From NCBI RefSeq assembly GCF_003073045.1, contig NC_037596.1:29768184-29832183 (forward strand): a DNA stretch of 64,000 bases. The letters are read 5' to 3'. Positions 23,262 to 33,622 of the stretch are shown here, piece by piece. The stretch's first letter is position 1, and the number at the start of each line of letters is the position of its first letter. The stretch comes from Pomacea canaliculata (taxonomy: Eukaryota > Mollusca > Gastropoda > Architaenioglossa > Ampullariidae). Made by a program: the position numbers and the translations under genes. The notes beneath the pieces were generated by a model. The model was not told the DNA's origin. It did no database searches and saw nothing but the letters and a program-made list of their open reading frames with translations.

Positions 23262-23597
23262 GTAAGAATCTGTTGTTTCTATTCTGTTGTTTGCTGTGTC
23301 GCATTGTGTATCCTCAAATGGAGAAAAAGAAACATTGACACATTTACCGTTTTTATGCAAGAATTCCTGACAAAAGAGATATCAAGCATGCAAGAATATC
23401 TAGAGATTAGGTAAAACACATGATGTATTTTCACAACAATTAAAATGTTAAGACAGTATTGCAACGCATCTTAAATATATAAATGATTTTTACCTTTTTG
23501 TTGATGCAGAAACTGTTTTGTCTGCACAGATACTGAAGTGGCAATGCACATATAGACAAACTTATAGAGATAGTGAATAACTGACGGCTTGTTACAG

Positions 23598-23739
23598 AAA
23601 ACATACAGGTGAGATTGGACGGCATCTCACCTAACAGAGGTCATGTAGAGATAGACATCGGAGTTGGTCGTTGGGGGAGAGTGTGTGTGACATCTAATAT
23701 CACTGCCAGGGTCGTCTGTAGACAGCTCGGCTTACCATG
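23598..23739 (+). CDS. gene B exon: SRCR2, first half
   Basis: It encodes KNIQVRLDGISPNRGHVEID, VGRWGRVCV and ARVVCRQLGLPW. Acceptor gttacag, donor tg/gtaagt, phase 1 to 2. About 13 changed and 2 silent codons against gene C. Confidence 0.82.
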
Positions 23740-24267
23740 GTAAGTTCTTTTCTCCTGTTAGTGAACAAGTCTGTGAAAGGATGATGAACAGATTCTACTG
23801 AAATTTTACAGTTTAAGGGAATGAACTATCAACCTTGCTAATCATTAAATGCTGATTTTGAAACTTTACATTTTACACACACAGTTAAACACATGTCTAA
23901 AAAATGTTCACCTGTTGCTCCATGCTTCATTCATTCTTTACTTACAAACTTATCCTCTCCCTTTAAAAAGAAAATGCTCTACATGAGTTACTTCAGATGG
24001 AAATATATATATAAAGTGGAGTAAATAAAAGCCTGTAATAAAGTTATGTTCTCATTAAGAGTATATCTATCTACATAAATACTGATCTATGAATGCAGAC
24101 TGTTGTCGTCTGAATTTTGCCATCATCTATTCATTTATCTAACCTTACACGATACGGATGCATAGCATAAAAGTTCTTCTGAATTAAGAACACCTGAAGC
24201 ATTTTAATTAAGCATTAATAATTATCAGAACAATTGTTTTACGGAAAAAGTATTCTGCAATGTTTAG

Positions 24268-24416
24268 GCTTGGTGCGAGGACGTTTTTAGAGATCGTGGG
24301 TTGGTTCCAAAGTGATTTCCCATCTTGCCTTGGGAATGAGACTAGCATCACTGAGTGTCAATATGAGAAGTCTAGTGACGGAGTCTGCTGGTCTCACATC
24401 ATCACTTGCATTGACT
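24268..24416 (+). CDS. gene B exon: SRCR2, second half
   Basis: It encodes LGARTFLEIVGWFQS, SCLGNETSITECQYEKSSDG and IITCID, with four cysteines. Acceptor tgtttag, donor t/gtaaga. About 21 changed and 2 silent codons against gene C, with the SCLGNETSI core invariant. Confidence 0.8.
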
Positions 24417-25234
24417 GTAAGAACTTTTTCTTTTTATAAAACTAAAACTCATCAATATGTGTATAGTTTGTATATCAGGTTTTACAAATGAAATGACCTG
24501 TTTTGCATATGGAATACAGAAATTAAATATTGTAACGGTTTCCAGTCTCATATTAGGCTAAATGTGTAAATCTATTCCCCAAATGCAACCAACTAAAGGG
24601 ATGCAACTTTTTATTAATAAAAAGACCGCTACACTTGCCTCTTTAACAGTACATGTTTCACTTCATTTAATATTTATTCTATGTTCATTTGAAATTCTTT
24701 TTATAACCTCAATATTTTTGTTAAATGCACACGGTGAAAGTCTTATCTTTATACTCTCCTTCTAACGTTTCATACATGTGAATCCTTTCTTACCCTTGCT
24801 GGTTTTTTTTCGGTCACTTCATTCAAGAATGTTAAGGTTCAGTTTAAGTCACACCTGATATAATATTTAGGGACCTAACGAAATGGAATGATAAATATCG
24901 TTTATTTAAACAAAGAAAAGAAACGACTTTTCAAAAAAAAAAAAAAAAACCAAAAAAAACTTATAGCTTTAATTTTTTTAATGCCGTGAGGAAAAAAAGG
25001 GGGCATCGTTGCAATATTTAGCTATGCTAAAGAGGCGTTTGTTCATTATGAAATATTTAGTTACGAAAGACAGATGGAGAGAGAGAAAGAGAGAGAGAGA
25101 GATTTAATTACATATTTTGCTTAAGAACGTGTTATAAGGAGAGTAAAGACATGAGGTATTTGGTTACATCTTTCTGCGGAGGCGACTTAATTGTTAGTTT
25201 AATGTCGCTAACAGTTTCAAGTGTTTTTTTACAG

Positions 25235-25492
25235 ATCTTGTCAACATCCATGCAAACAGTAGCAGATATCCTTTAATGGAGGAAACCAGTGCTACTTTAA
25301 AGTGTGCGAGCAATAAAGAGTCTGGTGTAATAAATTACACGTGGCCAGAAAATGCAGGCGGGTTCCCTGATGGCAGTAGCCTGATCATCACTACAGTGAC
25401 CAGGGAACATCATGGAAACCGAGTGAGGTGTGAGGTGATCTACAGTGATGGTGAAGTTGTCTCCAGTGACACACTGCAATTACAGGTTTACT
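25235..25492 (+). CDS. gene B exon: Ig1
   Basis: It encodes NSSRYPLMEETSATLKCASN, INYTWPENAGGFPDGSSLII and GNRVRCEVIYSDGEVVSSDT. The two Ig cysteines and core tryptophan are present; sequons NSS and NYT are seen. Acceptor tttacag, donor t/gtgagt, 258 nt, phase 1 to 1. Confidence 0.85.
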
Positions 25493-25687
25493 GTGAGTAT
25501 ATTTATCCAACAACAATGAATGTGTGTGTGGACGTGTACTAGCGTGAACTGTCAATATAGATAGTAAATTTTGTTTGAAAGGAATATATATAATAAATAT
25601 ATAAATATATAAAATGAAGATTAAGTCATTTGTCTGACTGACTAGATGAGAAGGTCGATGAATATCGTTCTATCGGCTTGTTTACAG

Positions 25688-25984
25688 ATCGCCCGGTTAT
25701 CAGAATAACACGGAGTGATAATCAGGGTCAGCTCCTGTCCACCTCCTCTGAGGTCATCAAGGGTCACAATGTGACGTTTGTGTGTGACGCTGACAGCAAC
25801 CCGCCTCCTGCTTCCATCACGTGGTCAGGGAAAGTGAGCAGCACTACTGGGGAGCTACACATCATAGCAGCACAGCAGACGACACACGACGGTATCTACA
25901 CCTGTACCGTGGTCACTGAGACAGCTGTTGATGATGAACGCCTTCCACTGAGAGCATCTTACCAGCTTGCTTTTGTCGTTAAAG
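25688..25984 (+). CDS. gene B exon: Ig2
   Basis: It encodes RPVIRITRSDNQGQ, VTFVCDADSNPPPASITWSG and HDGIYTCTVVTETA, an I-type Ig domain. Acceptor tttacag, donor g/gtatcc, 297 nt, phase 1 to 1. Reading through the donor gives a stop at 26047-26049. Confidence 0.85.
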
Positions 25985-26518
25985 GTATCCTTATCCTTAC
26001 TTCTCTATCTTTTTCTTTCTTTAACTCTCTCTGCGTCACGAAAGAGTAGTGTGTCAGGGACCTAGTCAGAGGGCTAGAACTGAGTGCACGTGTGCGCACG
26101 AAAGCCGTGAGTGATGGGAGTTTCTGGAATGTGTGCCTCTTTGATGTAAAAGAAGAAAAGGAAAAGGTGTGACGGGAGAGGGAGAGAGCGGTCAGCGAGG
26201 AGAGATTGGGGTAGAAAGCAATGAGTGAGAGGAGGTGAAAGTGGACGCTTAATGGAGGGGAGGAGGATTGTTTTTCTAATGGAAGCTAGAAGTCAATATA
26301 TATACTTATGCCTATACATATATATAATCACCCCTTCCCCACAAACTTTCTTGCGATGCAATAGTTCACACAAACATTTGACTGAACAGCACAACTACTG
26401 CAGCTCGCAATAATAACATTGTGCCATCTATACCAGCTCTCCGTGTCAGTGCTTCTCCCAATCCCTACTTCTTTCGTTAATTGGAAGAGAAGAGATTCTT
26501 CAGCTCACATTTGTTAGT

Positions 26519-27560
26519 CGAAAGAAAGGCCATTGCCACGACAGTGTGCTTTAATTATTAGTAGATTCAGTGGATTTTTGTGATTGTGTCATTCGGAGTA
26601 GAGGCCATTGTCGAGTCAGTGTGCTTTATAGTTGTTAGGAACAGGGGGTGGTTACCCCTGTCTGTGTTAGTCAGGGATTACTGCCCTTACCTTACATATA
26701 TGAGTGTGGTGGTTGCGTCGTGGTTTCGCGTCAGAACCCGACGTCATTTTATGACGTAATTTTAGTTTGGAAGAGAGGGAAAATTTTTGGAAGAAAGCAG
26801 ACGACGGGAGATGAGAGAAGAGAAAGAACAGGTGTGAAAGTTGTCTGACTGTACAAGTGGATACAGCGACGGTTGGGAGTGTGGAATCCCAACGTAACCG
26901 CCGGAGAGGTGATGAGAAGCGGATGGAGAAGAGAAGGGACGGACGGAAAACTGAGGAGCTGTCTGTCTGTACGTGTGGATACAGAGACAATTTGGAGTTA
27001 CAAGGCACTGTGTCGAAGCCCAGTAGCGGACTAGAGTGTATGGATTTTCCGTTTTGGGGAACTTGTGTATGTGCAATTGAAGGAAGATTTCATTTTGGGT
27101 GTGAGTAACTAAGACTAACGATTTATTTAAAACATACGACAGTTTGGAGTTGCAGGTCGCTGTGTGGAAGACCTATGGACTTTGTATATATTCAGTTAAT
27201 GTTGATTGATTTAAAGTTGTTTTTTTTTTATTCCCACGACAAATCTTTGTGATATGTGATTGAAAGAACACGCAAGGGGACGCGTGCGTGTAGTGAGTGA
27301 AAGTGAGATCAAAAACAGCATCTCTGACAATAGTGTGTACAAGATTTAGTGGATTTAGTGGATTTTGTGATGGTCTTAGTCAAGGGAAGAGCCGTTGCAG
27401 AGACAGTGTGCTTTAATAGTGTGTAAGAGAGTGGATTTCTGTGATTGTGTTAGAAGAGCCATTGCAGAGATAGTAGGCTTTAATAGTAAGAGATACAGTG
27501 GATATTTGCGGTTGTATTAGTCGAAGAGTCATTGCAGAGACAGTGTGCCTGACTGGAGCA
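26519..27560 (+). repeat. degenerate interspersed tandem repeats
   Basis: A unit of roughly 50-75 bp around gccattgcagagacagtgtg, followed by cttta and a gtggatttttgtgattgtgt phrase, recurs at about 26530, 26605, 27385, 27445 and 27520. A second phrase, gtggatacag...tttggagttacaagg, recurs at about 26860, 26970 and 27140. The pattern suggests internal amplification in a transposon or LTR. Confidence 0.5.
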
Positions 27561-28172
27561 GAAGAAATTCAGAGCTTTTGTGACTGTGTTTTTTCATAGT
27601 TTGGTTTTTCTTCTTATTTTTTTTATTAATAAACGTTGTAACGTTTTGAGGAGAGTGGGTTACGAATGTATGCGAACGCGTGTAAACATCTACATGTAAA
27701 CCTCCCTCGCCGCACTCTTCCGCCTTTTTCAACAAAAAGGTCCAGCCAACGGTTAACATATTTAATGTTTTAAGAAAAAATAAATGGTAATGGAATGTGA
27801 AAGAAACAAGAAAAATAGCTCTACCGCCTACTGTCTACCAGCTGTAGAAAGTAATTTCCCCGACATTCGACACTCCGTTCACCAGGTAATCCGATACGAA
27901 CAATCCAACGCCTCGGTGTCTACACACACACTATAGGTGCAGGAGTCTGACGAATTATATCCAAACGAATCCCAAGCAGGTTATGTCCAAGCGTGTCAAG
28001 CGAGCGAAACGTTAATGCTGGAAATTAAAAATGTTTGAAATCCAAGGAAACAACTTCGGTTTACGACTCATAGGTCAGATTTGTCATGGGTGACTTCCCA
28101 GGGAATACATTATCGTTAGAACCCTTCAGCAGAAAGACAGCGATTCAGTCCTACCCTTGGGTAGGTGCAGTG

Positions 28173-28697
28173 TTAGCGACTGTTATGTCTAAGATGCCAG
28201 TGCGTCCAAGGTCTGCCCTCCACACAGATGCCCGCTGTATCCCTTGTGCTGGTGTAGTCGCTATACTCCTTGATGGCAGGAAGGTGTCGTTCAGGTCTAC
28301 CCTTCGGTAGATAAGATTTAGCATCCGCTGGAGAGTAAGCATCGAATAGGACTTCGCAACTGAAGTCTTCGCTACATTGTGTGTCAGCTATCAACAGTCA
28401 CACAGAAGACGTGGGGTTAGGGACACGGACCAAGAGGGTTTCATCAAACTGAGTGTAAAAGAAGAGTGACTTTTGTCCTTGAGAACTCCAGACCAACTCT
28501 TGGTATCGTAGTGGAAAAGTTGCTCTGGTCACAAGAATCGGCGCTGATTCTACTTTGAGAAACTTCAGGCCTGCTGGTGACGGAACCAAGGTGCACGTGG
28601 TGCACGGGGAAGATTCGTGTGAGAATTCGTCCCAGTCTATAGCTTTTACATCGTTCATCTCTCGTCGTGGTGCCGGACAATAAAAGACCAAAGTCAT
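28173..28697 (-). pseudogene. unidentified decayed reading frame
   Basis: One minus-strand frame is open for about 175 codons apart from a single TGA at 28398-28400. It contains phrases such as SPCTTCTLVPSPAGLKFLKV, SPADAKSYLPKGRPERHLPA and GICVEGRPWTHWHLRHNSR. Its length and mixed composition suggest real former coding sequence, perhaps from the inserted element. I do not recognise the family. Confidence 0.35.
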
Positions 28698-29517
28698 TGA
28701 ACTTCATTTCTTCTGCGGTGCGTCGAGGGAGTCCTCCTTACAGCAAGAAACCATTGTGCGAAATCGCAAGTGACAGTTGTGTGTGTCCATCAGAGACTAA
28801 CATTCCACACAGAAAGGGCACTTGGGTCAAGCTGAGTGGCGTGTGTATGTGTATTGTACGGAATGAGTGAGCGTGTAGTAGTACGAGTGTATATAGACTG
28901 ACTCACTAGATATCTGGATTAGTATTAAGGTTAATAATTAGTATTAATGAGACACCCTAGATAACTTTCCAAGATAGGGAATTAGTTCATTTGCATAGTT
29001 GCATGTTGTTTTTTCATTCCTTCATCATTTTGTAATTTGTATAATACTCTCGATGATTAATAACTTTCTTTAATACACTAAATTGCCCTGAGTTATTTGA
29101 TAAAGTTATGCGTGCACGGGGTCTCCAGCTCATTACAAATATAATAATCAATTTAGTGTAAGTGCATGCGGTAAATGTCGCGTGAGTTGGTAGAGGTATC
29201 GAGAGTGTGATAGGCCGAGGTGACGGAAATCACAACCTCTGACCATCTCCACGTGCTCATTCCCCTTTAAAGTGACACTCTGCTGTTTGCATTAATAACA
29301 CATTTTATAAAATTAATTTTTATCTGTTCATACATTTTAATTTATCTTAAAGAACGTAAGCGTAGATGCCAAATATATGTAACAAGTATAGGTAGTATAC
29401 CTTTGTTTGCAAAGATCGTTTTAAATGTAGCGGTCAGACATAACTTGTTGGCTTTTAGCTGCTGGTTAGGCAAATGTCATTGAATGTTGCTAACAATTTC
29501 ACGTGTTTTTTAAACAG

Positions 29518-29775
29518 TTTCTGTCAACATCCACACAAACAGTAGCAGATATCCTTTAATGGAGGAAACAAATGCTACTTTAAAGTGTGCGAGCAATGAG
29601 CGGTCTGGTGTAATAAATTACACGTGGCCAGAAAATGCAGGCGGCTTCCCTGATGGCAGTAGCCTGATCATCACTAGAGTGACTAGGGAACATCATGGAA
29701 GGCGAGTGAGGTGTGAGGCGATGTACAGTGATGGTGAAGTTGTCTCTAGTGACACACTGCAAATACAGGTTTACT
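29518..29775 (+). CDS. gene B exon: Ig1' (duplicate)
   Basis: It encodes NSSRYPLMEETNATLKCASN, INYTWPENAGGFPDGSSLII and GRRVRCEAMYSDGEVVSSDT. It is the same length as the first Ig1. Coding variants such as TN, R and AM are shared with gene C rather than with the first Ig1, suggesting conversion or a different duplication order. Acceptor taaacag, donor t/gtgagt. Confidence 0.8.
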
Positions 29776-30096
29776 GTGAGTATATTTATCCGACAACAAT
29801 GAATGTCATGAATAAAGCTGCTTAGTGATCGATATCATTTAGTTTTCTAAAGTCAATGAGTTCAACGTTTAAGAGCTCTATTACTTGAGTAAAAACTAAA
29901 CACGTGACTAGACGACGGTAGAAAGGGTTTTAAGTAGAAACTGTCATTGGTGGGTTTCATCTTGCTTTTTCTGTGCGTGAGTATTTGTGTGTGTAAATTA
30001 TCTATGTCAACAAAAATAACTACTCCTGCACCAAACATCTTTCTGATTGAATAGATTATATGTTTGACCAATATCGTTCTATCGGCTTGTTTACAG

Positions 30097-30393
30097 ATCG
30101 CCCGGTTATCAGGATAACACGGAGTGACAATCAGGGTCAGCCACTGTCCACCTTCCCTGAGGTCATCAAGGGTCACAATGTGACGTTTGTGTGTGACGCT
30201 GACAGCAACCCGCCTCCTGCTTCCATCACGTGGTCAGGGAAAGTGAGCAGCACTACTGGGGAGCTACACATCATAGCAGCACAGCAGACGACACACGAAG
30301 GTATCTACACCTGTACCGTGGTCACTGGAACAAACGGTGATGATGAACGTCTACCACTGTCGACAGCTTATCAACTTGGTTTTATCATTAAAG
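30097..30393 (+). CDS. gene B exon: Ig2' (duplicate)
   Basis: It encodes RPVIRITRSDNQGQPLSTFP, VTFVCDADSNPPPASITWSG and HEGIYTCTVVTGTN, nearly identical to Ig2. The acceptor is ttacag. The donor g/gtattc has no identified partner downstream; read-through ends at 30599 with a tail partly derived from a foldback repeat. Confidence 0.78.
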
Positions 30394-30537
30394 GTATTCT
30401 CAGACATTTACCCACCTCTCTCTCTCTCACACACACACAGATTAACATTGTGTATTTTCTACCAGGTTCGGTAAAGCTTTCTGATCTTGCGCGAAACACG
30501 GTATTTTCTCGCTTTTATTCGCCTCTTTTGCGCCGTT

Positions 30538-30820
30538 GTAACGGGATGAATCTTCCCAGCAGGACTAAACGTCTCGGTATAGTCTGCACCTGCGCATAAA
30601 GCGAAACTTCACTTCGTTATCACTGCATAGCCATTTTTTTCTTTTCTTTTCTTCGCCGATTTACTATAACATTTTTACTGTTACTATTTTACTTGTTAAC
30701 TCGGCGAAGAAAAGGAAAAAAAAATGGCTACGCAGTGATAACAAAGTGAAGTTTCGCTTCATGCGCATGCGCAGACAATACCGAGACGTTTAGTCCTGCT
30801 TGGAAGTTTCATCCCGTTAC
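30538..30820. mobile_element. foldback (long inverted repeat) element
   Basis: The left arm (about 30538-30663), starting gtaacgggatgaa, is the near-exact reverse complement of the right arm (about 30699-30820), ending ttcatcccgttac. Arms of about 120 bp, with roughly 90% or better identity by eye, surround a loop of about 35 bp. A MITE or foldback transposon is likely; transcribed RNA would form a long hairpin. Confidence 0.8.
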
Positions 30821-31775
30821 ACAGTCAGCCTTAACTAGGTCACGCTTTTTCCCGTGGCATCGAAATTGACCAATTTCAAAAAATCATAAAAAAATAACTG
30901 TAAGAGATAGAAAAAAAATTGAAACTAATAATAAGAGATCAAACTGTGTGAAACAAAAATGTTTACATTTGAATCCTGCATAAACAGTCACTTATTAGGT
31001 AATCCAAAGCAAATTAGGTGTAATTGAATTTTCAAAAAACTTTCACACAGGGTTGCACAGGATATATCATGCTAGCACAAGTTAGACCTCCAGGAATCAC
31101 ACTTTGATAACCATATATAAACTTAAATTGAATAAAAAATTGTTCTTGTCCCAAAAAAATCAGATTGATGCATTTAATAATATTATTATCGGTACGCTAA
31201 GAAGGTAGAGAGCCGCGCGAAAAAAAAATCACTACGCAGCACCGAGTGCCTGCGAAGCAAATTGTCACCCGTGTGGAAAAAATTCTATCTGTTAAACTAT
31301 AAAAAGACAAATATATGTGATACGCCGTTTAAAAGAGCATTTTAAACACATTTGCGTGGTGTTAATGTTCTGATTTCTTGTAGTAAGCTCAAATCAAAGA
31401 TAGCAACTGTATTGGGAAGACCATTCACAATCCGAGTGGAAGGCCTCAAGACAGAAATTAAGAAATTTTTTTTTTACATAATATATACAAGCATAAAGTA
31501 CCAAACAAGATCATATTTTATTTGAATATACATTAGAATTGAAATATTACTTACTGTTTTCTTCCCATTTTCTGTACAAATCCACTTCAAATCGAGCGAC
31601 CCCAGCGAATGTGAATATTTCGCTCAAACTATTCAGTGGTATAAAACACGAGGAAACACATGATTGGTTGAATTTTTTAGCCTCTAAAGGGAAGTAATCG
31701 TTGGAGGAACAAGTCCCAAAGGTTCCCGTGTTTTCTCCCTTGTGTATTCGTTCATTTACGATTTATAAATGTCTT
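30821..31775. other. AT-rich spacer
   Basis: No exon, no long frame and no repeat of known type is recognised. No TM or tail exon for gene B was found here. Confidence 0.4.
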
Positions 31776-31941
31776 TAAAAAAATACAACAACGCATCCAT
31801 CACCGTTGGGAGTCGCGCCAGCTAAGAAAGTAGCCGTTTCATCCCCCACCGGTGGGGTAAGCGCCGAGTATGTGCCAAGAACATTTTCCTTCTTTTACCA
31901 AGACTTTTTCATGTACATCATGGGCCTAGCAACATGACACA

Positions 31942-33622
31942 ATGTTGAGGTAAGTGCAGCAGCAGCAATTAATCAAAGCAGAGATTATTACTTACCCTAA
32001 GGTCACGTTAGATATATTTTTCTGTTATCCAACTTTTAAACTAATAGTTACTTAAATCTGTGGCTTCTTTGTCTTTGCTGACCTTTCAACCGAGGAAATA
32101 TACATATAAGTAAAGTTTTCCTTTACGTAAATGTCAGATAGAATGCGAGTTTGAATCACTATATGTTTACTCTTGCATTGCTGTAAATTTCAAAGGTGTT
32201 TAGTGTAGTAATCACAGTAATAACCACACGTCATATAAAACTACAGTGAGTGTAGTAAAACCAATTTTAGATTATTAACTTTTAACCAGCATACTTAAAC
32301 CATTCTTTTCTGTAATAACAGTATATTGTGTCTCCTATGACATAAAGATTTCTGGGAACTTATAGTATTGCTAGAAATATTCCGTCTTGACCTGTAAAAA
32401 TTTCTTTGCAAGCTACTGTGGGTTTTTTAATATCTTTTTTTGGTTTTTCAGGGGAAAAAATCGAGACCTAGAGTGATTTCAACAGCCTAGCATTTTTATT
32501 TCACGTGTAGTAGAAATTGCCTGATGGTAATGAATTTCAGGGTATAATGAATAGACGACCGGGTCAGTGAGTTAACCTTACGTCTAAGTTTTTTTTTTAA
32601 ACTGAACACCAACAAAATTTCTGCAGATTTTGATGACTTGTGTAACGTTCAGCAGACACGTAAGTATCAAGACACTAGTTCTTCTCCCTTAAGTATGTAA
32701 CTAAACTGTGGTTCACTGGGGAGGCTCTTTACCCTGTCTGTTCAATGTTTAAGGTCTACTTCAACCTGTGCAGAGAATTCCACTTCCTCCTGCCCCATCA
32801 AGTCCATCCTACAGGAAGTCCGGAGCATGTTGAAGAACAGGTACCAGAAGCTAAAGGTCAGGTTCCATCTTGCACTTGCATTGTCACGATGTGATAACAT
32901 ACATTTATAAAACTATGTTCGAAACCAAACAGGCTCACGCACGACAATATGACCGAAAGAAAAAAAATTATCGTGCACAAATGACAATGTACGTTTAATG
33001 TAGACACTCCCTGTGTTTTCGCAATCACACGTACAGACTGAGAAATGTTTGTCTTTAGACCAACAATAGTCATCGTTGTATGGCGCATGCATCACAACTA
33101 ACAGCTTTCATTTTGACCCAAGCTCCTCGTCTTCTGTTTAAGAACAAAAAAATCTCATATGTGACAAACGCTACAAACAAGAAATCACGAAAGACTTTTT
33201 GTTAAGGGCAAAATGGTTAGTTGAGATTTAAAGATTACATTAAAACAGTTTTAACATGTATCTGTTGAAAGTTGAGAAAGGAAAACCAAACAGTTCCTTG
33301 TAAAGAAAATTTCCTAAACATTTAGTTGTTTTTTTATCATCACATGCACACGTATGGTTTGAAACTAGTAGTAGAAGTAGTTATCTTTATTTATGCATGT
33401 TGTACAAAATGTTCACTATTTTGGGTTAAAAGGTTAAAACAATAGTGGCTCATTCTCTTGCCATGACCTTTACTTATCTCACTTTTGCAGAAAACACGCA
33501 GGTTATACGCCAGGTGTCCATTGACAAGATTGACAGCCTTATCTTTTTACTCATTGTTTTGTGATAATTTCAGAACTGGACGAATGAGAGACACTCGTGT
33601 TGAACATTATTCTACTTTTTGA
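31942..33622 (+). other. possible small spliced gene (weak)
   Basis: Three pieces join in frame: ATGTTGAG at 31942-31949 (donor gtaagt), 32754-32856 and 33491-33622. They predict 80 residues including CAENSTSSCPIKSILQEVRS and KNRYQKLK, ending at TGA. An alternative 33-nt exon at 32627-32659 has good sites but is out of phase with this model. Upstream, 31776-31937 is open with phrases like PTGGVSAEYVPRTFSFFYQD but has no ATG. The family is unknown and this could be chance. Confidence 0.2.

Larger units (their letters stand above)
25985..29517. other. intron between the two Ig1-Ig2 units of gene B
   Basis: This 3.5-kb stretch separates the duplicated Ig pairs. It holds degenerate tandem repeats (26519-27560), a decayed minus-strand frame (28173-28697) and unassigned AT-rich DNA. 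No intact element is recognised; a degenerate transposon is possible. Confidence 0.5.
17542..30393 (+). other. gene B locus: signal-SRCR(x2)-Ig1-Ig2-Ig1'-Ig2'
   Basis: Exons 17542-17602, 20973-21123, 23092-23261, 23598-23739, 24268-24416, 25235-25492, 25688-25984, 29518-29775 and 30097-30393 join in frame for 594 codons plus one base. No transmembrane or tail exon was found downstream. If the last intron is retained, the frame continues to a stop at 30597-30599, giving a soluble protein of about 662 residues. The Ig1-Ig2 pair is duplicated around a 3.5-kb insertion. Intron 1 contains LINE pieces and a relic signal exon, and intron 2 a solo-LTR-like insertion. It is a close paralogue of gene C. 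A truncated pseudogene is the alternative, although all exons are open with intact splice sites. Confidence 0.65.
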
